From Agelaius tricolor (lineage: Eukaryota; Chordata; Aves; Passeriformes; Icteridae), in assembly GCA_023055355.1 (NCBI GenBank), contig JALJCS010000001.1, positions 96,705,381-96,769,380 on the forward strand: a stretch of DNA of 64,000 nucleotides, written 5' to 3'. Position numbers and translations under genes: made by a program. Under the pieces are notes generated by a model. That model was not told the origin of the DNA and did not search any database. It saw only the letters and a program-made list of their open reading frames with translations. Shown here piece by piece: positions 49,744-60,488 of this stretch. Within the stretch, counting starts at the first letter, position 1. Every line of letters starts with the position of its first letter.

Positions 49744-50473
49744 CATTATTTTTCACAACTGCTGAGCTGAAATAGCTTTCTAAGCTTTTTTTGCAGGTCT
49801 AAACTAAAAAGAAATTCTAATTTCTTCCATTTTATCAGAATACCTGAAAACAGTGCTTACAAGGGGAGGCCAAGCCTTCTTTGAGTGTAGACACTCCATG
49901 ACAGGGAGAGATGTGTTTGTGTCACACATCTAAGACTGGAAATTTTTGCACCCTACAACTAGTACTGCAACTATCCTTACTATGCCTGGGTAATGTACAA
50001 AGTTCACCAGAATGTTACATAAGATGCTGGGAGACTGTACCCATAGGTGTCCAAAATTTATAAGCATATGAATTCAAATTAGCATGCCTCCACCTCCCAG
50101 CTAGGAGGAGTTAATGTCTGGCATTTACCAGCACAACTGGTAAATTCTGGTATTACAGGAAGGCCTAGAGCATACATGAAGATGCATGGCTTTCTAGCAA
50201 AAATCTCTGGGCTTCATTTGGGAAAAAGCAGTAGAATATCTAGGAAAGAGAGACAAGAATCATTTGTCTAGATACCTGCAATTACTGTCAACCCAGTACA
50301 CAGTTTTACCAGAAGAAAGGCTATAGACAATTTAACAGCGGCACTAGACCCATCAGTTAGGATGAATTCTCTCCCTTCCCCATTGTATTAGTCACATTTC
50401 TAATGAAAACTTGAAAATTAGGCAAACTGACAACATTTCTAAACTTTTATCCATGTTCAGGCTGACAATGTAC

Positions 50474-50599
50474 CTTTCTTGATCAGACAAATACTGACTA
50501 TCCATCTCTCTGGATCTGTAATCAACTGGAGTTCTGGAGGCATCATGGTGTCTAGTTGGAGAACGTGATCTTCTCATCTGATGAATTTCATCTAAACTC
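50474..50599 (-). CDS. RIMS1: RIMS1 exon (window exon 8): RS-type linker cassette
   Basis: The exon has 126 nt, phase 2 at both ends, and reads (R)SLDEIHQMRRSRSPTRHHDA, then SRTPVDYRSREMDSQYLSDQE. Mammalian RIM1 has SLDEIHPTRRSRSPTRHHDA and SRSPVDHRTRDVDSQYLSEQ, so the frame and the SRSPTRHHDAS core are conserved. The Arg/Ser/Pro composition predicts disorder and multiple phosphorylation sites. Acceptor GCTTTTCAG and donor GAAAG|GTACAT are ordinary. It is the first of seven symmetric exons. Together with the exon at 51090 it lies between two copies of a direct repeat. Confidence 0.95.
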
Positions 50600-51089
50600 C
50601 TGAAAAGCAGAAGTATGTATGATAATCTTGTTTTCTCATTAATAACAATGGATCACAGTACAAGCTGGTTGAAGAAATTCTTTAATCATAAATTATTAAT
50701 CCATGATTTCTGAAAGAATGCCATTAAAAATTATGCAATTTATACATGCCACTATTATCCTACAAATATTCTTAAGTAGCTTCAAAGAAGATTCTGCCAC
50801 TGATTGAAAAAATTTCCAAACCTATGTATTAGTTATGGTACACAGATGATGAATCACAGAGAAGATATGAGTAAAAAGAGGTAAGTCTTACGAATTTATG
50901 ATTCATCCCATGACTGCTCTTGAGTGAATAATGAAAGCATATATCAAGTTCAAATACTGCACTAATAAATTAAGATAGAAAAACCAAGCTTTAAAATTGT
51001 GAAAAATTCCTGAACAAGAGAAAAGTTAACAATGACATAAACAATTATACAAACATGAAAGCACGTTGAGTTTCACTGGAGGTGCCTAC
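50600..51089. other. RIMS1 intron, 490 nt
   Basis: Short AT-rich intron. No feature was seen beyond splice signals. Confidence 0.8.
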
Positions 51090-51249
51090 CTCTGTAATGG
51101 CACATTTGGTAAACGTGAACGGGGCCTGCCCTGATCGTCACCACGGTGAGGAGACACGGAACGTGAACGATGATGCGTTGTTGTTCTCTGCTGCTCTGGC
51201 ACAGTTAGCGTTGTGGATTTGCTTTCTCTAGTACTAGACCTATAACCTA
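51090..51249 (-). CDS. RIMS1: RIMS1 exon (window exon 7): Ser/Arg-rich linker
   Basis: After completing valine the exon reads GYRSSTRESKSTTLTVPEQQ, then RTTTHHRSRSVSPHRGDDQG and RPRSRLPNVPLQ(R). It is 160 nt, phase 1 in and phase 2 out, so unlike its 3' neighbours it cannot be skipped alone without a frameshift. The residues match mammalian RIM1 closely, with one extra Thr in the RTTTHH run. The acceptor is TTGCCAG followed by TAGG. The alternative AG three bases further in would drop the valine, and the chosen one restores the known PPVGYRSS. The donor is AGAG|GTAGGC. CpG content is clearly higher than in the flanking introns. Confidence 0.95.
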
Positions 51250-51588
51250 CTGGCAAGAGGGTAACAAAAGGCAATTAGAAACTAATGGTCTGGCTTTAGA
51301 AAAAATTCAGATGACTAGACTTCCAGGAGCACGTATCCAAACGCTTACACAACTTTCAGGTCGTCACTCAGCTGTTGTACATCCCGATGTATCATGCAGA
51401 ATAAATCACTAGCATTACCTTTAAATGTCTACACGTACAGAGACTGAAAAAATGAGACTTCTTGATGTACTGGAAGATGTGGAGCAGTTTTCTTACTTGG
51501 GGAAGAATATTTTGGGTATTTTGTGTATATAAAAAAATATTTGAAAGGAACCTAAACAGATCAGGTTTGCCTCAACTAAAAAATGGTT

Positions 51589-51720
51589 AAAAGTAGTTAC
51601 TTACTGCCAAGAAAAAAAAAAATCAAAGACATTACTATGACAATTGATCTTATCTGAATGGCAAGTTTGCTATTAAAGTAAACAGCATTCCATAAAGATT
51701 GATAATCTATGTGACTGTCA
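51589..51720. repeat. Direct repeat, copy 2 (partner at 49593-49743)
   Basis: Same orientation as copy 1, about 2.0 kb away and on the other side of exons 50474-50599 and 51090-51249. It shares the start AAAAGTAGTTACTTACTGCC, an A-run and AATCAAAGACATTACTATGAC, with a few substitutions, the 23-bp deletion and a 3-4 bp insertion near the end. Confidence 0.93.
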
Positions 51721-54700
51721 GTGCCTACAACAGCATTGACTCACACAGGGCTGCTTATATATAAAGCATCTTTCTGCCTCTTATTTCCATTAGAGATATT
51801 CTCCTAATGAACTTGGCCAAAGACACCTACTTAAAAAAACTATTAGGATCTAGAGTATATTGTGCTGAATATTGGGTGTTGCATACTGTGCAGAATATTT
51901 TTTTCCAAATATTGTGATTAAGCAAAAAAAATTGACATAGTATTTTTAAATAGGATTAAAAAAACCCAGTGGAATGTTAGCACATTTTCAATATTTCAAC
52001 ATTGTTGTGACTTTTTCTATGTAGCACACTCTTAGCTTTGTTATACATTTGACTCCCTTCCTAAAACAGACAATAAAGCTTAATAAGATAACAGCTTTCA
52101 AAAGGTACCTGTTAATTTTCCAAAAGAACCTAAGGAGATCTGCTCAGACTTCACTTGCTCATTTCTAGACATTTAAATGAGATTACAAGAATCCCTTGAC
52201 AGAAAATCCCTTAATGATACAGAAAGTCATCCCTTAAATCATCCTTTAATCACTTTACAAATTCTTGCTTAGTTATCCAAATTATAGTTTTTCTTCTCTG
52301 AATTTGTCTAGAATTAAAGTTACTGTAATGTGTGATTTTGTTCAGCTAAAAAAAAACCAGCTTCTATCAGAAATCCTCTTTTCATGCAGGAAAAGGCTAT
52401 GATTTTGTCACCCAATTGTCAATTGGAGAAATTCAATAAATTAAATAAATTGCACTTCTTATGGATCTCACTACAGGGTTTTAACTTTGGGGTTTTTTTT
52501 CATATTTTATATTATTTGTATAATTCTTCTAGCTCTTCTCTGGTCTTCTACAAAATTACAAACAGTCCCTCTTTTAAAAGTGTGCCCTGTATGCAGAGTC
52601 TGCATGAGGCTTGATCATGCATTCAATGACATTTCATAACCTCTTTAGCTGCAGGTTTCAACCCTGGCCACAAACATCAAAGCAGCATTCACACTTTTTT
52701 CCCCAAATGTGTAAGAGTTTACCAATGCACCCTAATGGCCTCTAAAAATTGACAACATGCATGAAACTATCTACTGGGGTTTGTCAACCTTTTAACAAAG
52801 TAGGACTCCAGTGTTCTGCAGGTTTTGGTATGTTGTGTTGCTGGAGTACCTTACCTGCCAAAAAAGTGTTTCAGAGTTCTGTAATAAAATTACAAAGAAA
52901 CATGAGGATCTCCCTGATCTCAGGACAAGGATTGGGTGCAGATTGTGAAGCAAAAGGGGGACTCCCCCAGGACTTCAATGGAGATTCATGACCCAGGATT
53001 GCTGCAGAAATTGTCTAGGTCTTTTGTGAGAGGAAGAAAATATATAACAAAAGGTGGATGTGTTCCCTTTTCCTGGATAACTAAATCTAAGCTGTATTTG
53101 CAAAAAGATAATTAATTTTCCAAATAAGCTTGTGTTAGAAAAAATCCTGTCATCTCTATCAGTAGGAAGAGCAGTTTACATGTATTAAACACTAAAACCA
53201 AAGAAATCCTAAACATCTTTTCAATCTTTAAGCAATTCTACTAAAACACATACAACATAAGTTTAGAAAATGAAATATAGATTTAAATTTAAAATATATT
53301 TCTGGTCTCCCTAAAAAACTGCACATAGGATTCTCCTGTAGAAGTCTAGTATAGAAAGATGATTTTATGTTATATACGTTGCACAGCCAAGCTATCTCAG
53401 GAACAATACCTGAAATTTATGCAGTGTGTGCACACAAAGCTGACAGAACAGAGACAGTAATTCATACTTATCCCAAGTATTAATTCAAGAATTGTCAAAC
53501 TGGTCACATCACACCCATACCTTCAGTGACCATGACAGTGACAGCAACAGTAACATTTCCTCATATCTTCAAATACAAACGCTCTGTGCTCTTCAGGGTG
53601 AGCAGAGAAAAATTTTGCATGGACCAGCAGGATAGCAGCAACCAAGCTGATGGTAATTTATGCAGAAGTTTCTCAGTTGCTCATGGGAAACTGTCAGGTG
53701 TGACAGGAAATGAATGCAGGATGGATGATGAAAATGGATCTAGCAAATGTTTGATACCTGAATTATATTATTTTTTCTTAAAGACAATACAGACAAGGAA
53801 AAGATAGTGTATTGATGTCACCCTGCTGCTACAGGAGGAAGGCAAATACATTTATACAGGTTACAGGTGACAGAAAAATCAACTGCTCTGAAGAGTTACC
53901 CACAGAATAAACAATGCAGCTTGTTAAAAATACAACTGGGGACATTGCCAACTGTATATCAGCGCTTTTTTGTTTTGTTTTTAATTAAGGAAGTTACTAA
54001 GGCTTGGTTAAATAGATTGGTCTGAAAACATGTTCAGATTTTATCAAAACTTTCACTGACCCTTATGAAGTACTGGGCTGGCCAGTACAATACAGACACA
54101 GAGTGACTGGTGTAAGAACAGCTCAGGATCACAAACTTACTTAAGAGACTTGAGCATCTCTCATATATGTAGAGGTTGAGAGACTTAAAAGAATATTTTC
54201 TTCGTGTAGACGGATGTCAGCATACCACAAAAACCCTGTCGAAATCATTTTTGTTAAACCTGACCTTCAAATTGCTTTCAGCTTTTGATATAAACTTTTA
54301 TGAACATATCTAAGAGCTGATTAAAAAAGGAGATGTATATCACTGCAAGGTACTACTAATAAATGAGGATGGTCTAATTACATGAAAGATAAGATTCAGT
54401 AATTAGTGATATAACAAGGGAAAAATACTTTTCTTAAAATATTTTGGAATTTATTAAAGTAGTACTATTTTTAATGTAACAATCTTCCACTGACAAGAAG
54501 TTATTATTTGCAGCTGCTGAAACTTCTAGGAAAATAGTTTTCTTTGTTATTACTAAATTCTAATACTACATTTACCTTAGCAATTGATAAAACATTTGAA
54601 ATTATAGTTTTATGAATTTTCAAGGTTAGTTAAATTAGCAAAACTATTTTCCTTCATGTTTTTAGCTTGCATGGAGATGAAGTGAAATTTTGTGGTTTTA

Positions 54701-56215
54701 CATTTTGTAGTCATGTGTTTATTTATTAGAAAATGAGCAATAACCTTTTTGAAAATCTTGAGATATTAAGGGGGCTAAGTAACTTCCTTTTTTTCTCTCA
54801 ATGCTTCAGGAAATAAAAAGAAAATTAATAACTTTCAGGAAGATTCTGCCTGACTAACCTGATCTTCTATGACAAGGTCACTCTGGCTGTGGATGCTGTT
54901 TACTCTAAATTATTAAAATCTTGTACACTGTTTCCCCAGGATTCTCCTGGAGAAGCTGGCAGCCTACAGCTTGGACAAGTCTTCAAAGGGAAATATTTTC
55001 TTATGTGTCAAGTGTTGTTAACTCAATTTTAATGTTCTTACTTCCCTTGAGAAGGATATCTTAAAACTAGACTAATCTGGTTGAAGCCAATAAAGGCTAT
55101 TCCAAAATGGGGCACCACCACATTACATTAAAGGGAAATATGGATATTTTCTCTTCCTTCCCACATGCATGCTGTGCAAGAGAATGTGTGAGAAATCTGA
55201 ACCAGACAAGAGCTGGGCTGCACTCTGTTGAGAACCATGGTACTGAAGGGCAGGGGGAGGGCAGGGGTAAAGACCCTGCAGAAAAACAAGGAACTTGCAT
55301 GGAGCTTAGTTTTAACAAAGGAGTTTATTTTAGGGAGAAGACACTGCAGTACTCATTCTGTGCAAACGAAGGGAGCAGTCCAAAGGCTTAACAATTTAGC
55401 AATGAGGCAAGTTAAGAAGGTTGGACAGGAGGGCAGAAGTGAATATATATGAACTTGATCTCCAGTCACATTTGTGAATCTGTGCCTAAGGTTCTCAAAT
55501 AATTTGACAGACATCGGGACTGGAAAATTTTTTCAGGTCTTTTTGCAAAACACATTTTCATACATTGTCTAGGCTTTCATAGCTTTGTGGCAGATGACTC
55601 AAATTTTCTTTGTCCCTGTGCCTAAAGTCTAACTCCCTTTAAAGAACTCAGGTTGTATATCCAACAAATCCCACACACTTACATGCATATCCACTTCCCA
55701 TAGGAATCACGAACAGCTGAACTCCACTTAGAACTGCCAAACAAATGTGCCAATTAAACTCAAAATGGACCAATGTGTGTTTGGTCAAGTGAGCTAGCAG
55801 AATGTTTCTGATTGGGTGGACTTCAGAAGGAGCTTCCTCACTATGCCCTTCAATTTTTAACTTGGAGACTCTCAGATAATTGAAAATCCAGTTTTAAAAA
55901 TTAAATCCTGCTATATTCTACAGCGATTGCTGAGAAAGTTTAGATCTGTGCATTCCTCAAAGGCACACCTGAGCCTGAAGTCCAAAGAAATGTCAATAAG
56001 ACTCAGTTTCTCAAATGCTGGCCCAGTGAACAAAGTCCAATACATGCAGCTGGACAACTTTGAATGCTTCCTGACAGGTGGAAAATTATTTATTTCAACT
56101 AGATGCATGAAAGGACTGGCAGTGGAAAAAAAGCCCCAGTTCTTAATAGAATGTACTTAAACTTTAAACACAAGTAAGTCTACAAAGAAATACCAGTATC
56201 TCCATTTTCAACTAC

Positions 56216-56246
56216 AAAAAAAAAAACCCTCAAAAAAAAAAAAAAA
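56216..56246. repeat. Two adjacent poly-A runs
   Basis: Runs of about 11 and 15 A are separated by CCCTC. No retroposed body with coding content is recognisable upstream. Confidence 0.85.
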
Positions 56247-57286
56247 GCCATGAGAAATATTTAAGAGCCTTTTATTTATATTTAATTTTGAATGCTCACT
56301 CTCTCTGCTGATGTAAAAATATCAAATATCATAATTAGGCATACATAAATGAATTTCTTTCTTAGGGACTGAGGTGCAAAGTATATAAAATAAGAAAAGA
56401 ACCCTATCAACATCAAAGGAAGGATAATTTGTCTCAGCTAATATCAAGATGATAGAGCATTTATAAGATATGTGGTTTATTTGCACAGTTATATCGTGGA
56501 TAAATAAACTGTGAGATTATTTTAAACACACCACTATTTAATTCAGTTGTTTTCATCAGGAAGATCCACAGAAAAACTGATTTAGTGCTGGCAATGACAT
56601 AGCGACTCTCCAGCTAGCTTGGAACAATTGGGAAACATTTATCTGACTTGTGGCAACAGTGAATGAGAACTAGAAGCATGTGGTATCCAAGATAATCCTC
56701 AAGATTTTCAGTGAGTAGAAATGCTGAACTAAAAGTCAAACCATGACAGTCTCTACAAGTAAATATTTATGAACATTTAGGGTAATGATAGTTCATGAAA
56801 GCTTATGAAAACTATAAAAAATATAGCCATGCTGCATGCATCTTAATCTATAGCCATGCATTATCAACAAAGTCCATGGAAGACTGCATTAAATCTAAGT
56901 TTAAAGCAAAAAGCAAAATAATTTAAAAAATGCTTTCAATAAAAACTGAAATCTTAATTATTTTAAAATGTGGGAGTCTTTTACATTTAATTTGCATTTT
57001 AAATAATGCTTGGAGCATTACACAGTAAGAAATTAATCAATTTGAACAAACCAGTGGGCCCCATATGAAGAGTGATATGCAAAATAAATATAAATGAATG
57101 AATAGTAGAAACTTTTCATTTACCAGGTATGGGACAGGTACTATGGAATAATCAGGAAAACTGTTTTTTCCCACAATGCACTCTCTAAAACCAGTATCCT
57201 CAATATTCCAAAATATTATAAAGAAATAAAAATCCAGACAAGCAAAAAAGAAGAAGAAAGCAGGACCATGCTGTTCATCCACGCAC

Positions 57287-57358
57287 CTGGAGGAACAACT
57301 CCAATACCATCATCAACATCAAAATCTGAGATGTCACTATCACTGATTGGCCGAGATC
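57287..57358 (-). CDS. RIMS1: RIMS1 exon (window exon 6): acidic linker after C2A
   Basis: After completing arginine it reads SRPISDSDISDFDVDDGIGV then VPP. The exon is 72 nt, phase 1 at both ends, so it is a symmetric cassette. Mammalian RIM1 has SQRISDSDISDYEVDDGIGVVPP. The strongly acidic SDSDISDFDVDDG contrasts with the basic exons that follow. Serines sit in acidic contexts of the CK2 type. The ending VVPP is RIM1-like, where RIM2 has VVSD. The acceptor is ACTGTTGTGCAG and the donor CTCCAG|GTGCGT. Confidence 0.95.
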
Positions 57359-58422
57359 CTGCACAACAGTAAGGTAAACAAATACCTGAACATCTGGTCA
57401 TGTTATAATATGTAAAAATATGTTCATTCAACAAAATAATGAAACCAAAAGATGATTTTAAGTCAAAACAATAGAGAAGGAGAACTCAACTGCAGTGACT
57501 AACTGATGCTTCAGAAGACAGCTGAGCCAATTTAACATCTTACAGCTGCTGCAGCCTCCTTTCCCTTTCTCTTCCTCTCAAGTCCTCAGTAATCCTCCAC
57601 TAGGATAGATTATCTTTGTAAGCCTCCAAAAGCAAAACTCAAGTAAAGGAAAAAAAACCACTTTTGTGCTACTTCAGTGAATATGCTGAATCAGCTTCCT
57701 AAACAGGAAAGGGGATGAGGCAACATATGGTGAGAGAGAGGAAGAGGAAACAGCACTGCCAGCCTTTAGAAGAGCTCAAATATCTCACAAAAACTAACCT
57801 TTCATTTTCTCTCTCTATACATACCCTGAGTTTGGGCATCTATGCAGCAATTACAGCAGTAACACATACTTATAGTTCATTCCTGAATGTACAACTATTT
57901 TCTATGCATAGTCTGGAGTGAATGACTTCCATGTTTTAGAAAAATCAGAAAAATAGCTTGGAAATGCATTTTAAAATAATGCCCTACATCTTTCATATTT
58001 CTAAGTAAATCTTAGTTTAAATGAACAGAGAAACTACAATATCTCCTTTGAAATATCTCCTTTTAACGTGCCTGATACAAACCTGAAATCAGACTCATGA
58101 AAATAACTGTACCTCCAAAATACATTAATAAAATTTCTCTTTTCTGCAAAAGTACACTTTAATGAGCATAAAAATTTTTTTTGCTAATGAAAGCCAAATC
58201 AATTCTAGCAGGTTTCACACACTTGAACGTTATACGTCACAGTTGTAAGGCTGACATGTAAAAATGTCATAATTTAAATTGTGTTCCTGCCACAAATTTT
58301 CATTACTTTTAAGGACTAGGAAATAGTATCTTTTTTATTTTACTTGGAATTTAAGTACCATTACACCATATCCATCACTTCTAATTTAAAATTTAAGAGA
58401 CCTTAATGGAATTTGGACCTAC
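57359..58422. other. RIMS1 intron, 1,064 nt
   Basis: AT-rich intron. A 68-codon plus-strand frame at 57715-57921 has no supporting signal. Nothing else was seen. Confidence 0.78.
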
Positions 58423-58579
58423 TTTGTAATTTTTTGCTAGTGCTCTCTCCACCATGAACATGTCTTCTTGGCATGAATGGTGATGGCTGAGGCAGAGGTA
58501 GTGAAGATTCATCATGTGTCTGTAGCTTATACCAATGTGGTTCATCATCTAAAAGTGCTGTCTCCAGCTCTATAAGAAT
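58423..58579 (-). CDS. RIMS1: RIMS1 exon (window exon 5): end of C2A domain and following linker
   Basis: The exon begins in frame 0 with ILIELETALLDDEPHWYKLQ, the last strand region of C2A, and continues THDESSLPLPQPSPFMPRRH, then VHGGESTSKKLQ. The PLPQPSPFMPRRH segment is diagnostic for RIM1; RIM2 reads VSSLPLPHPSPYMPRRQ. Mammalian RIM1 has HIHGESSSKKLQ, so one residue (Gly-Gly) is gained here. The length of 157 nt leaves phase 1. The acceptor is TTTTTCTGCTAG with a T-run and the donor ACAAA|GTAGGT, an A-ending and therefore weaker donor. It sits 129 nt from the preceding exon, the shortest intron in the window. Confidence 0.96.
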
Positions 58580-58708
58580 CTAGCAGAAAAATCATCAGGT
58601 TTCAATTTTACTTCGAAGGCACACAGAGAAACACACACACAAAATACATATGCAAATCTACTCAAAACCAAACAATGAACTCAGAAGAAATGTGATTGCA
58701 TGCATCAC
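58580..58708. other. RIMS1 intron, 129 nt
   Basis: The shortest intron in the window. It is unusually compact and probably spliced constitutively by intron definition. Only splice signals are seen. Confidence 0.85.
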
Positions 58709-58880
58709 CTCTCCAAGAAATTCACTCTCTTCTTCTTGTACTCTTGGCTGATCCCATACTGTGATTTCAAGCATTCGTTCTCTAAAATCTCTACGATGTA
58801 CATGTGAGTAGAGAAAAGTTTGATTCCATTTTGGCTCTAGACTTTTCTTTACTGTTTTGGTCCTTCTTTTACTTTTATCA
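58709..58880 (-). CDS. RIMS1: RIMS1 exon (window exon 4): core of C2A domain
   Basis: The exon reads (S)DKSKRRTKTVKKSLEPKWNQ, TFLYSHVHRRDFRERMLEIT and VWDQPRVQEEESEFLGE. It covers the polybasic strand (KSKRRTKTVKK) and the third top loop of the C2A beta-sandwich. In calcium-binding C2 domains that loop carries several aspartates. Here it is WDQPRVQEEESEFLGE, lacking the canonical Asp spacing, in keeping with the known calcium-independent C2A of RIMs. Mammalian RIM1 has KKILEPKWNQ; here Ile is Ser. The exon is 172 nt, phase 2 in and 0 out. The acceptor is ATGTTTCAG and the donor GGAGAG|GTGATG. Confidence 0.96.
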
Positions 58881-59201
58881 CTGAAACATAAGTATTTTTT
58901 GTAAATTATTCATAGAGATAAATCAGAAAATATCATATACTCATCAGCATGTAACTGTTTTCATTTTCTCTTAGGCAATATTGCCTAAATGAAGAAAGCA
59001 TTTTCTGCACAGTGGATCACATTCTTAAAAAAGACTAAAAAGTTAAATTGATACTGACTTGTATGATTCAAGTGTAATTTTTTGTTATAAATAATCTAGC
59101 TATAAAAAATTGTAAAAAGGAGTTCTTCATAAGCATTCATTAAAAGCTGATTCAATACATGGTAAATTAAAACATAATTTTATGAACTGGAATACTGTTA
59201 C
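58881..59201. other. RIMS1 intron, 321 nt
   Basis: Short AT-rich intron between two C2A exons. Nothing beyond splice signals was seen. Confidence 0.82.
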
Positions 59202-59332
59202 CTTCTGTCTGGAAGAAAATACATTTTTACATAGGGATTTCTGGGGCGCCCATCTACTCTTGTTGGCAAATCTGTTGCCTGTAGAACGTTTACTATTAAC
59301 TGATGTCCCACTTTGTCATACCAGAGTTTAAC
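59202..59332 (-). CDS. RIMS1: RIMS1 exon (window exon 3): N-terminal half of C2A domain
   Basis: The exon starts in frame 0 with VKLWYDKVGHQLIVNVLQAT, then DLPTRVDGRPRNPYVKMYFL and PDR. This gives C2A strands one to three and the first top loop. The loop reads TDLPTRVDGRPRNPYVK; a calcium-binding C2 loop would normally end in DPYVK, so the Asp-to-Asn change is a visible reason for the lack of calcium binding. It is nearly identical to mammalian RIM1. The length of 131 nt leaves phase 2. The acceptor is ATTCCTGTAG and the donor AGAAG|GTAACA. C2A contributes to membrane, SNARE or channel-associated contacts at the active zone. Confidence 0.96.
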
Positions 59333-60375
59333 CTACAGGAATCAAGTTACCAGAAAACATTACTGAAAATGGAGAAGAAACAGAATTTTCAGATTGCATC
59401 AAAAATAACCACACTGTAAAAGTAACTGTTGTTTTTTTCCCCAGAGACAATGAGATATATTTCATTTAAGTTCCCTTAATATTTTATTAGTTTAGATGGA
59501 AAAGATGATGGTATATACCAAGACTTTTATACTTATCACAGCAGAATAAAATTATGGTGCCTGATTATACTCCCATTGTTTATTGTACTCATTGCATAAT
59601 CTTAGAACTGTAAGTGCACCTAAACCAGCAGGTCTTAGCTCTGCACCTTAAAAGCTACATTAAATAGAAAACTCTGCCTGCATCTAATCTCAAGGTATAG
59701 CTGAAATCTATCTACTCAGATTTGTGACATTTTCAAAAGTGTTTATGGAAACAATAATATAGAGCTACATAATTTCTTAAGAGAATCGTAATGTTAGGAA
59801 ATTTTTAAGCCTGCTGAATACTCCTGAAGTAATACGATCAATATAAAAACATTAGAAATGTGGAAAACAAAGTTTAAGTACTGACAGTATATTTGATAAG
59901 CAGGACTTCAATTAGTATTACAAGAAAGTTCCAAGATGTATCAAAATTAAAATGCATTACTGAATAGTGTAATGCTTAACAAATATACAGGCCTTTAAAT
60001 GCTCCCATAAAGAAAACAGTGATACTATGCTTGAATCTGCAGAGTACTGGATACTGGACATGTACAGCAAAGTCACTATTTTCAGTGCAGAAGCTACAAA
60101 ATGACAAGTTTCAAGGCACTTTTATGGGCTCTTCTCAATGTAAATTCCTGCACTCTTTGGTGTATTAAGACAACAATTTCTTATGTCTGCTATGATTACA
60201 GTCAGGTCTTGTTAGTGCATCCAGAGGCTATCAAAAAACTTTTGAAAAATGTTAATCTTTACCAACACTGAACATTTCTCTTGGCCTCCCAACAGGCCCT
60301 GGGAATGTGCAGGGCTGAAGGACCAGCACTTCATAGATTTCCATTAAACACCCAAGAAAAACAAAACATGCTCAC
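59333..60375. other. RIMS1 intron, 1,043 nt
   Basis: AT-rich with a moderately GC-richer part near 60280-60340. No feature could be supported. Confidence 0.78.
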
Positions 60376-60488
60376 AGAAAGCTGCCCTGGTAGGACCTGA
60401 GGTGCATCCCGTAGGGCTCCAGGGCTAGTCGGAGATATAACAGAAATAGAAGGCCTTTCCATCTTCTGAGATTCAAAAGAACTTGAAC
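60376..60488 (-). CDS. RIMS1: RIMS1 exon (window exon 2): PDZ-to-C2A linker
   Basis: After completing a serine codon the exon reads SSSFESQKMERPSISVISPT then SPGALRDAPQVLPGQLS. It ends on a codon boundary, so the next exon begins GTT (Val) to give the known GQLSVKLW entry into C2A. Mammalian RIM1 has GALKDAPQ; here Lys is Arg. RIM2 differs (KMDRPSISVTSPMSPG), which again supports RIM1. The length is 113 nt, phase 1 in and 0 out. The acceptor is CATGTGGTTTTAG. The donor TTTCT|GTGAGC ends in T at the last exon base, a non-consensus feature compensated by GTGAG. Confidence 0.96.

Larger units (their letters stand above)
46525..50473. other. RIMS1 intron, about 3.9 kb
   Basis: It holds an AT microsatellite (48209-48263), a C8-A9 homopolymer junction near 49155, and the first copy of a dispersed direct repeat (49593-49743). 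No coding segment in phase was found. Confidence 0.78.
51250..57286. other. RIMS1 intron, about 6.0 kb
   Basis: It contains the second copy of the direct repeat (51589-51720) and two A-runs at 56216-56246. The GC-richer frames around 52750-52990 and 55100-55450 have no splice context or similarity I can name. Confidence 0.75.

Noticed and set aside
51090..51249. Use of the acceptor TTGCCAGTAG, three bases inside the chosen exon start.
   Set aside because: It would delete Val from the conserved PPVGYRSS junction. It is possible as a NAGNAG-like minor variant but not the primary site.
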